Source of the DNA: Natronorubrum daqingense
GTDB taxonomy: Archaea > Halobacteriota > Halobacteria > Halobacteriales > Natrialbaceae
Direction of reading: 5' to 3'
Length of the DNA stretch: 64,000 nucleotides
Assembly (NCBI RefSeq): GCF_001971705.1
Contig: NZ_CP019327.1
Location: 3,333,438-3,397,437, forward strand
A program made the position numbers and the translations under genes. Shown one piece after another: positions 24,089-30,976 of this stretch; the stretch's first letter is position 1, and each line of letters starts with the position of its first letter. The notes below the pieces were generated by a model that had not been told where the DNA came from, did no database searches, and was given only the letters and a program-made list of their open reading frames with translations.

Positions 24089-25681
24089 TTACGTTCGCTC
24101 GACGACTGCACCGTTCTCGCCGACCGCTACTCCTCGAGCGTCCGCGACCGAAACCGCCAGCAGTGAATTCTCCCGGTCCGTGTCGAATTCTTCCCACTCG
24201 GCCGCCGGGTCCTCGCGCTCGTAGATCGTTCCGTCGCCGCACGCGACGACGCGCTCGCCTGCCGCCGCGAGCCCCTCTATCGTCCCGTCGGTGACGCGTT
24301 CGGGGGTCCACGTCGTCTCGTCGAAGCGGTGGACGACTCCGTCGTCCGCGCTCGCGAGACAGGTACCGTCGTCGGTCGTCGCGATGTCTGTGAGCGTCCC
24401 GTCGGCACCCTCGAGGCCGATCCGGTCGAACGAGTCGCCGCCGTCGGTCGTCTCGAACACGCCGTCGTTGGTGTCACAGCAGTAGCCGACGCCATCCTTG
24501 GAAAGGGTGATCGCGGACAGACTCGAGCCGCTGCCGGGTTTCTCCGGGCCGGTCCACGCGACCTCGCCGTCTCCGTACGTGCCGCGGAGAACGGCCCCGG
24601 AGCCGGTGATCAGGAGCACGGTCTCCTCGCCGCTCGAGCCGCCAACGGCGACGCCGAGCCAGTTGTCCGTAATGTCCTCCGGCGCGGTGTAATCGACGTG
24701 CCGACCGGTCTCTGGATCGAGGCGGCCCAGCGAGCCGCTGGCCCCGGCGACCCAGATTGCGCCGCCGTCGCTCGTCGCGTCCACGCCGTGGAGGTCGTTG
24801 CCGCCCGCTGCGGGGCCGTCCTCGAGAAGCACCGACCACTCGCCGTCTTCACCACTGCCGAGTACGACGCCGCCGTCGCCGACGGCGTAACTGCCCCTCG
24901 AGGTGGCGACGACGTCACGGAGCGAGGCGTCCGCGGGGGATTCGGCTGTCGTCCAGTCGGCGGACGATGACTCGACCTCTCGCTCGCGTCGACGCTCGTC
25001 CGACGTCTCGTCGCTGTCGTCGGTTTCACCCACATCGACATCGCTGCCGTCGGCTTCGCCCACTGCGCCATCCCTGTCAGCAATTTCGTCCACTGCGCCA
25101 TCTCTGTCAGCAGTTTCGTCTCCCGTGACATCATCGTCGTCGGCGTCGGCTACCGTGCCGTCTTCGACGCTGGCCCTATGATCTGCGCCGCCTTCGACGT
25201 CCTCGTGTGCAGCCGTAGTTGGTTCTGGTGTCTCACCCGAGTCGTCCGTCGGGTGGCGCTCGTGCGTCCGCTCGTCGGGAGTCGATTCCGACGGACGACG
25301 CTCTCGAGCGGGGCCCGCGTCGGGTTCACGCTCCGGCTTCGTCCTCGGCGCGGCCTCCGTGGTCGTCTCTGGCCTCGACGTGGCTTCTGTGGCCGTCTCT
25401 GACGACGGTTCGTCCGGCGGCGCGTCGCGGTCGACGGCTCGAGTCGCGTCGCGGTCGTCCGCTCGCGTCGCCTCGCCTCGCTTGCCGTATCTGATGTAGA
25501 GGACGATCGGCGGGAGGACGTACGTCGCGAGGGCGAGTCCGGCGAACCACCGGTGGACGATGGTGAGGGTCCCGAAGGCGGTCAGCCCGGCCGTTGCGAC
25601 GGTGTGGACCCAGGTCTTCGTGTAGGAGCGAAAGAAGGGGACGAATCCGTCGCCCTCGAGACGATCGTGCAACGGTGACAT
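24089..25681 (-). CDS. Membrane-anchored beta-propeller protein with long acidic linker
   Basis: A 530-residue protein. Residues 15-70 contain two hydrophobic segments (TWVHTVATAGLTAFGTLTIV and FAGLALATYVLPPIVLYI). About residues 75-250 are a low-complexity linker of Glu, Asp, Thr and Arg with repeated ADRDGAV. The remainder is a repeated beta-sheet domain with YCF48/BNR-like turns: LLEDGPAAGGNDLHGVDATSDG, DGGAIWVAG, TTDGGDSFDRIG and GVAVGENGAVVE, consistent with a propeller that binds partner proteins. It ends 8 bp from the convergent Mrr-like gene. The function is unknown; scaffolding at the membrane is a guess. Confidence 0.8.
   Translation of the reverse strand: MSPLHDRLEGDGFVPFFRSYTKTWVHTVATAGLTAFGTLTIVHRWFAGLALATYVLPPIVLYIRYGKRGEATRADDRDATRAVDRDAPPDEPSSETATEATSRPETTTEAAPRTKPEREPDAGPARERRPSESTPDERTHERHPTDDSGETPEPTTAAHEDVEGGADHRASVEDGTVADADDDDVTGDETADRDGAVDEIADRDGAVGEADGSDVDVGETDDSDETSDERRREREVESSSADWTTAESPADASLRDVVATSRGSYAVGDGGVVLGSGEDGEWSVLLEDGPAAGGNDLHGVDATSDGGAIWVAGASGSLGRLDPETGRHVDYTAPEDITDNWLGVAVGGSSGEETVLLITGSGAVLRGTYGDGEVAWTGPEKPGSGSSLSAITLSKDGVGYCCDTNDGVFETTDGGDSFDRIGLEGADGTLTDIATTDDGTCLASADDGVVHRFDETTWTPERVTDGTIEGLAAAGERVVACGDGTIYEREDPAAEWEEFDTDRENSLLAVSVADARGVAVGENGAVVERT
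25061..25120. repeat. 30-bp in-frame tandem repeat in the acidic linker
   Basis: Two adjacent 30-bp units (25061-25090 and 25091-25120) are 28/30 identical and encode ten residues each of the linker (around ADRDGAV on the minus strand). As the unit is a multiple of three, copy-number change would lengthen or shorten the linker without frameshift. Confidence 0.8.
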
Positions 25682-25764
25682 CGAGATGGGTACGGATAGC
25701 GCGCTCTCGCGCAAAAGACTGGTGCCGGCACGGTGGTCGTTCCTCTCAGGCGCGCCCGCGTGCG

Positions 25765-26061
25765 TCAGCGAATACCGACTCTCGTCTCGAGCGTGAGGGT
25801 GAGCACGCCGTTGTTGTACGCGCCGCGGTGGTCGTCCCCGAAAACGCGTCTCGAGGGGAGCGGCGCGATCGTTCGTTCGAAGACGGCGTCGCCCGAGGCG
25901 ACCGCGAGCCGAACCCGATTCGTTCCGACGTGGACCGTTAGATCGTCGTTCTGGGTCGGATAGATATCGGCGACGAGTCGAAATTCGTTGGCCGGGCGAT
26001 CGTGTTGAACGCGAACCGGAAACGGAAACGACCCCGTTTCGGCGGGCCGAGGCTGGAACAT
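25765..26061 (-). CDS. Hsp20/alpha-crystallin-like small protein
   Basis: A 98-residue beta-rich protein. DDLTVHVGTNRVRLAVASGD followed by VFERTIAPLPSRR and YNNGVLTLTLETRV reproduces the strand order of an alpha-crystallin domain, with NNGVLTLTL at the place of the usual GVL motif. The N-terminal and C-terminal extensions of true small heat-shock proteins are nearly missing, and no I-x-I tail is present, so oligomer assembly may differ. It may act as a minimal chaperone or as a partner of the neighbouring sulfatase-like gene; the last idea rests only on adjacency. Confidence 0.68.
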   Translation of the reverse strand: MFQPRPAETGSFPFPVRVQHDRPANEFRLVADIYPTQNDDLTVHVGTNRVRLAVASGDAVFERTIAPLPSRRVFGDDHRGAYNNGVLTLTLETRVGIR

Positions 26062-26157
26062 GCGCGGGCGGTTTCGATCGGACGGGGAAACCCTTCCGCG
26101 TGTACGAGTGTCCGCTTCAAAGCAAACGTACCGAGACGCATCTCCCGTCGCTCGCCC

Positions 26158-27687
26158 TCAGAGGTATCCCAGATCCGCGAGTCGTTCTTTCGTCCCGTCG
26201 CGCATCGCGACCGGCCCCGTCTCGGCACCCGCGCCGGGCACGTCGGCCTCCTCGAACGAACCGAATCGCTCCTCGAGTCGGCTTCGAAGGTCACGCACTC
26301 GTTCCGGACTTCGATCCGCGACGTTCGTTCGCTCCTGCGGGTCGATTCGCACGTCGTGGAGGCGTTCGAACCCGTCGTCGCCGCGGACGTACTTGTGCGT
26401 CGCTGTCCGAACTGCCCGAAGCCGTCGATCGTACGCTCGAACGCGATCCGGAATGTCGCCGAAGCGCGCCTCGAGGCGCTCGATCGACGGCTGGGGGGCG
26501 ACGTACTCGGCGAAGACGGCCTCTCGCGACGGGTCCGTCGACTGGGGATGAAGCGACCGACTCGAGCCCTGCTCGAGGAGTTCCGGATCGTCGACGCCGA
26601 CGGTCTCGAGGATGGTCGCAGGCAGGTCGAGCAGTTGGACGAGATCGTCTGGCGTGCCGCCGTCGGTGAACGGGCCGCCGTGGACGACCAGCGGGACGTT
26701 GATCAGGGTGTCGTAGAGGTTGTACTGGTGGCCGAAGAAGCCGTGTTCGCCGATGTGTTCGCCGTGGTCGCCACAGACGACGAAGAGGGTGTCCTCCCAC
26801 TCGCCCGCGTCCTCGAGTGCGCTTCGGAGGGCCGCGAGCTGGTCGTCGACGTACGCGAGTTCCGCCCGATAGAGTCCGCGAAGAAGCTCGAAATCCCGTT
26901 CGGTGAGTTCGTAGTCCTCGCAATCGTAGGCGCGCGGGTCCTGTCGGATCGATCTGGCCTCCTCGTAGCTCGCGTCCTCGGGGAGGAAGCGCTCGGCGTA
27001 CGCTCGCGGGGGGTCGTACTCGACGTGGGGCTCGATGAAGTTACAGAAGAGGAAGAACGGTTGCTCGTCGTCTCGATCGTCGAGCCAGTTTCGAATCCAG
27101 GCCGTCGTGCGAGCGGAGCCGTCGTCGCCGCTCGGCTGGAAGAGTTCGCTGTAGAGGACGTTCGCGGTGTTGACCAGCGGATTGCCCTCGAACAGCCGAT
27201 CTCGAGTCGCCTGGAGTTTCTCTCGGAGGTCTTCGCCGCGGACGACGGTTCCCATATCGACGTCCGATTGAATGTACTGCCAGCCCTTCCTGAGGTCGTC
27301 GAAGCCGCGGTCGAACCCGAACTCCTCGGTGATCCACGTGTTGTTCGAGACGCCGATTGTCTCGTAACCGGCTTCGGCGAGCGCTTCGGGAAGCGTTCGC
27401 AGATCCTCGTCGAGAAAGGTGTGGCCGCCGTGCGTGCCGTGCGTCGAGGAGTACGTCCCGGTGAACATCGATGCGTGAGAGGGCAACGTCCACGGTGCGG
27501 TTGCGAACGCGTTTTCGAAGGACGTCCCCTCCCGCGCGAGGTCCGTGAGCGTCGGGCTGGTCTCCGGGCCGCTGGTCTTCGCTCGAGCCGTATCGAGAAC
27601 GACGAGAACGATGTTCCGCGGAATTGAGTGTGACGCCGGGTCACGTCCGTTAGCCGTCGAATCCCCGGTATCGGTGGTATTCGCCAT
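26158..27687 (-). CDS. Sulfatase-fold hydrolase/transferase with Thr at the nucleophile position
   Basis: A 509-residue alkaline-phosphatase-superfamily protein. NIVLVVLDTARA (Asp32) gives the first metal ligand, and GDHGEHIGEHGFFGHQ the later Asp-His pair. The nucleophile motif reads APWTLPSHASMFTG, so Thr67 stands where sulfatases have the Cys converted to formylglycine (C-x-P-S-R). Thr nucleophiles are used by phosphodiesterases and phosphoethanolamine-type transferases of the superfamily; the group is common in haloarchaeal surface-glycan clusters. No signal peptide is visible, so it may be cytoplasmic. ATG 27687 is chosen; GTG 27696 is possible. It is divergent from a Cys-type sulfatase. 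Confidence 0.88.
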   Translation of the reverse strand: MANTTDTGDSTANGRDPASHSIPRNIVLVVLDTARAKTSGPETSPTLTDLAREGTSFENAFATAPWTLPSHASMFTGTYSSTHGTHGGHTFLDEDLRTLPEALAEAGYETIGVSNNTWITEEFGFDRGFDDLRKGWQYIQSDVDMGTVVRGEDLREKLQATRDRLFEGNPLVNTANVLYSELFQPSGDDGSARTTAWIRNWLDDRDDEQPFFLFCNFIEPHVEYDPPRAYAERFLPEDASYEEARSIRQDPRAYDCEDYELTERDFELLRGLYRAELAYVDDQLAALRSALEDAGEWEDTLFVVCGDHGEHIGEHGFFGHQYNLYDTLINVPLVVHGGPFTDGGTPDDLVQLLDLPATILETVGVDDPELLEQGSSRSLHPQSTDPSREAVFAEYVAPQPSIERLEARFGDIPDRVRAYDRRLRAVRTATHKYVRGDDGFERLHDVRIDPQERTNVADRSPERVRDLRSRLEERFGSFEEADVPGAGAETGPVAMRDGTKERLADLGYL

Positions 27688-27852
27688 GGGTGGCACATCA
27701 TCCGCTGCTTGCAGGGAAGGCCGTCTCCCCAGCGTGTGCAGGTGTTCCGCGGGCAGAAACCGTCACGTACACCTGTCTCTCATCTCGAAGGGACCCTTCC
27801 GCGCTCGTGACGGTCCGAACCATTACTCGCGCCGTCGCCGTATCACCCGTCG

Positions 27853-29295
27853 ATGACCCGGCCACACATCGTCTTGATTCACTGCCACGACCTCGGGAAG
27901 TACGTCGGGTGTTACGGCGCGGCCGTCGACACGCCACGGATCGACGCGCTGGCTGCCGAGGGCGTCCGATTCGACCGTCACTTCGTCACGGCACCCCAGT
28001 GTTCGCCCAGTCGCTCGAGTCTCATGACCGGCCGACATCCCCATCAAAACGGCATGCTGGGACTCGCTCACGGGAACTGGGAACTCGGAGACGACGAGCA
28101 CCTCCTCCCCGAGTGCCTCTCGAACGCCGGCTACCAGACCCACCTTTTCGGATTACAACACGTCACGAAGTTTCCCGACCGACTCGGCTACGACCGGATC
28201 CACACCGAGGAACCGTTGACGGCGGACGCACCGCCCTCGGTGCACGAAACGTCCCGGGCTCGAGACGTGGCGGCCGACCTCGCCGACGTCCTCGAGGCAG
28301 GCGACCACGACGACCCCTTCTTCGCCTCGGTCGGCTTCTTCGAAGCCCACCGCGTCGAGGAGAACGGCGGCTTCGGCTTCGAAGGCGAGCGATACGGTGC
28401 GCCCGACCCCGAGGAGGTGTCCCCGCTCGAGTTCCTCCCCGACGAGCCGGGTATCCGGTCGGACATCGCCGAGGTACAGGGCATGGTCGGCGCGATCGAC
28501 GACGGCGTCGGCACGATCCTCGACGCCCTCGAGACGGCGGGGGTGCTCGAGGAGACGCTCGTCGTGTTCACGACCGAGCACGGATTAGCCATGCCCCGAG
28601 CGAAGGGCTGTTGTTACGATCCGGGTATCGGTGCGACCCTGCTGATGCACTGGCCCGACGGGTTCGCGCCGGGTCGGGTCGTCGACGATCTCGTGAGCAA
28701 CGTCGACGTCTTCGCGACGCTGCTCGAGGTCGCCGACGCGTCGGTTCCCGAAACGGCGGACGAGGGAGACGGGGCGACGGGGTCGAACGAACGGCCGATC
28801 GCCGGCCGGAGCGTCGCGCCGTTACTCTTCGCGGGCGACGAGCGGACGCACGAGGGTTCCGATGGCGAGTACGAACCTCGAGACCGCGTCTTCGCCGGCA
28901 TGACCTGGCACGATCGGTACAATCCCTCCCGCGCGATCCGGACAGATCGGTGGAAGTACATCCGGAACTTCTGGCACCTCCCCGCGGTCTACATGACGAC
29001 CGACATCTACTGCAGCGACGCCGGCCGCGAACTCCGCGAGGAGTACTACGGCGAGCAACGAGCCTACGAGGAGCTCTACGACCTCGAGGACGACCCCCTC
29101 GAGCAGGACAACCTCGCGACGGGAGAGGGCTCCGACGACCCGGAAACGGTGGCCGCCCGTGACCGACTCGAGGACGAGTTACTCGAGTGGATGGACGCGA
29201 CGAACGATCCGTTGCTCGAGGGTCCCGTCCTGCCGAACGACTGGGAGACGATCCACCCCCGACTGGCCGACGACCGCGAGGCCACGCGGAACTGA
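27853..29295 (+). CDS. Sulfatase with Cys-type nucleophile motif
   Basis: A 480-residue sulfatase. The motif APQCSPSRSSLMTGR places Cys50 as the formylglycine precursor, with the consensus C-x-P-S-R intact. The first metal site is unusual (IHCHDLGKYVGCYG instead of the common DD pair), and the second is TTEHGLAMPRAKG. The C-terminal region FAGMTWHDRYNPSRAIRTDRWKYIRN is typical of bacterial N-sulfoglucosamine sulfohydrolase-like enzymes. It would remove sulfate from glycans or small esters and needs formylglycine-generating maturation; no obvious maturase is adjacent. It lacks a signal peptide and is divergent from the Thr-type homologue. Confidence 0.92.
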   Translation: MTRPHIVLIHCHDLGKYVGCYGAAVDTPRIDALAAEGVRFDRHFVTAPQCSPSRSSLMTGRHPHQNGMLGLAHGNWELGDDEHLLPECLSNAGYQTHLFGLQHVTKFPDRLGYDRIHTEEPLTADAPPSVHETSRARDVAADLADVLEAGDHDDPFFASVGFFEAHRVEENGGFGFEGERYGAPDPEEVSPLEFLPDEPGIRSDIAEVQGMVGAIDDGVGTILDALETAGVLEETLVVFTTEHGLAMPRAKGCCYDPGIGATLLMHWPDGFAPGRVVDDLVSNVDVFATLLEVADASVPETADEGDGATGSNERPIAGRSVAPLLFAGDERTHEGSDGEYEPRDRVFAGMTWHDRYNPSRAIRTDRWKYIRNFWHLPAVYMTTDIYCSDAGRELREEYYGEQRAYEELYDLEDDPLEQDNLATGEGSDDPETVAARDRLEDELLEWMDATNDPLLEGPVLPNDWETIHPRLADDREATRN

Positions 29296-29384
29296 GTCGG
29301 CCGACGGGAACGAGTGCGACCCGACGGCACGCGAATCGAGCCCGTTCGACGCGCCTAACACGCTGGCTCCCCTCGATCCGATCG

Positions 29385-30236
29385 ATGCGCAAGCGCGCCT
29401 TTCGGATCGCCTACGACGGCACCGGATACTACGGTTTCCAGCGCCAGCCCGACGTACCGACCGTCGAGGGCGCAATTTTCGACGCGCTCGTCACGCTCGA
29501 GGTCCTCTCGCCCGACGCCAACAAGCCGGCGGGCTACGCCGCCGCGGGCCGAACGGACGCCGGCGTCTCCGCGCTCGCACAGACGGTCGCGTTCGAGGCA
29601 CCCGACTGGCTCACCCCGCGCGCCCTAAACGGCGAACTCCCCGCCGACGTTCGGGCCTGGGCGGCGAGCGACGCGCCGTCGGACTTTCACGCGACGCACG
29701 ACGCCGTCCGTCGGGAGTACACGTACCACCTGTACGCCCCGCGGGACTCGAGTCTACCGTCCGACGAGGGCGAAGACGCGTTCGACGACGACCGGTTTCA
29801 CGCCGCCTGCGACGCCCTCTCCGGGCACCACGACGTCCACAACCTCACGCCGGACGACCACAACACCGAGCGCGCGCCGACGCTCGAGGCCGCCCGCGAC
29901 GGCCCTTACTTCGTCGTCACCGTCAGCGCGGGGGGCTTCGCTCGCGAACTCGTCCGGCGACTCGTCTCGCTCGCTCGCTCGATCGCGGTCGGCGAGGCCC
30001 CACTCGAGAAGGTCGATCGCGTGTTCGCGCCCGAGGCGTTGCCCGGCCACGAGGGCGTCGCCCCCGCGCCGCCGGAGCCGCTCGTTCTCACCGATGTCGA
30101 GTATCCGGACCTCGTGTTCGAGCGCGACGACCGGGCGGCCTCGAGCGCTCGAGAAATCTTCGAGGCGCGACGGATCGACCGACGGACGGCCGGACGCGTG
30201 GCGGGCCAACTCGCCGACGGCGTCGGCGGCTTGTAA
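29385..30236 (+). CDS. truA: tRNA pseudouridine(38-40) synthase TruA
   Basis: A 283-residue protein with the catalytic motif AAGRTDAGVSALAQ (Asp58) and the family segments DFHATHDAVRREYTYHLY, then VSAGGFARELVRRLVSLA. It isomerises uridines in the tRNA anticodon arm. ATG 29385 opens directly into FRIAYDGTGYYGFQRQP, the conserved N-terminus, so the longer upstream frame is not used. It follows the sulfatase by 89 bp; a small membrane protein gene comes 35 bp downstream. Confidence 0.95.
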   Translation: MRKRAFRIAYDGTGYYGFQRQPDVPTVEGAIFDALVTLEVLSPDANKPAGYAAAGRTDAGVSALAQTVAFEAPDWLTPRALNGELPADVRAWAASDAPSDFHATHDAVRREYTYHLYAPRDSSLPSDEGEDAFDDDRFHAACDALSGHHDVHNLTPDDHNTERAPTLEAARDGPYFVVTVSAGGFARELVRRLVSLARSIAVGEAPLEKVDRVFAPEALPGHEGVAPAPPEPLVLTDVEYPDLVFERDDRAASSAREIFEARRIDRRTAGRVAGQLADGVGGL

Positions 30237-30271
30237 CGAGCATTTTTGTACCGGGCCCGACACCTCGGAGC

Positions 30272-30514
30272 ATGGAACTGTCTCCGGAGGAATACGGTGC
30301 GTACTGGCGGGCATCGCTGCACGTCGCAGCGGGAGTGATCATCATCTATCTGGGGTATCAGGTCGTCTCGCCGCTGCTCGAGTACTCGAACGTCGGCGCG
30401 GTCGGCATCGGCATTTTCATCTTCGTCTCCCTCGTCGTCGCCGGGTCGTTCATCGCGATGCTCGGCGTCGCTCGAACCGTTCGGACGGCCGTCGACGCCG
30501 AGATGCGGGGATGA
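30272..30514 (+). CDS. Small two-helix membrane protein, haloarchaeal
   Basis: An 80-residue protein with a short polar N-terminus (MELSPEEYGAYWRA) and two hydrophobic helices (LHVAAGVIIIYLGYQVV and GIGIFIFVSLVVAGSFIAML), ending in a short charged tail. I do not recognise a functional family. It lies between truA and the NifU-like gene on the same strand and follows a TTTTTG promoter-like stretch at about 30244. Confidence 0.72.
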   Translation: MELSPEEYGAYWRASLHVAAGVIIIYLGYQVVSPLLEYSNVGAVGIGIFIFVSLVVAGSFIAMLGVARTVRTAVDAEMRG

Positions 30515-30562
30515 TGGCCGACTCGATCGATACGGTCGGACTCGACTCGAGCAGTGAACACT

Positions 30563-30569
30563 GATATAC
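30563..30569 (+). promoter_or_regulatory. TATA box of the NifU-like gene
   Basis: GATATAC centred about 27 bp before ATG 30593. This spacing implies a leaderless transcript beginning at the ATG and supports that start over an in-frame GTG 39 bp upstream. Confidence 0.6.
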
Positions 30570-30592
30570 TCGTCCAGCGACTAGGCTCGCAC

Positions 30593-30910
30593 ATGAGTGA
30601 ATCCGCCCCGCAGTCGTCAGAAGACGAGGTTCGAGCGGACGTATCGATGTTCCTCCAGCGGAATTTTCCACAGATTCAGGCCCACGGCGGCGATTCCTCG
30701 ATCACCGAGGTCGATCTCGAGGCGGGTCACGTGGAGATCAATCTGAGCGGTGCCTGTAGTGGCTGTGGCGTCTCTCCGATGACGACGCAGGCGATTCAAC
30801 GACGGCTGCCCAACGACGTCGAGGAAATCGAGACCGTCTCGGTGAGCACGGGCTTCGACGGCCTGACCGAAGGTACCGGGCGTGAAATCTCGGACGACGT
30901 TCCGTTCTAA
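30593..30910 (+). CDS. NifU C-terminal-like iron-sulfur scaffold protein
   Basis: A 105-residue protein with FLQRNFPQIQAHGGDSSI and SGACSGCGVSPMTTQ, the NifU C-terminal (Nfu) signature with its CxxC pair at Cys55 and Cys58. Nfu proteins hold and deliver Fe-S clusters to apo-enzymes such as aconitase. It is compact, with no extra domain. A TATA element about 27 bp before the ATG suggests an independent leaderless transcript. Confidence 0.9.
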   Translation: MSESAPQSSEDEVRADVSMFLQRNFPQIQAHGGDSSITEVDLEAGHVEINLSGACSGCGVSPMTTQAIQRRLPNDVEEIETVSVSTGFDGLTEGTGREISDDVPF

Positions 30911-30976
30911 TATTCCTCGAGATCGACAGAGTCGGCGTCGACCTCGAGTCGGTACCGACAGGTGGCGAGGCGAACG

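Noticed and set aside
28153..28581. Acidic minus-strand frame opposite the Cys-type sulfatase
   Set aside because: Antisense of a well-supported gene; the acidic look is produced by the complementary codon pattern of GC-rich coding DNA.
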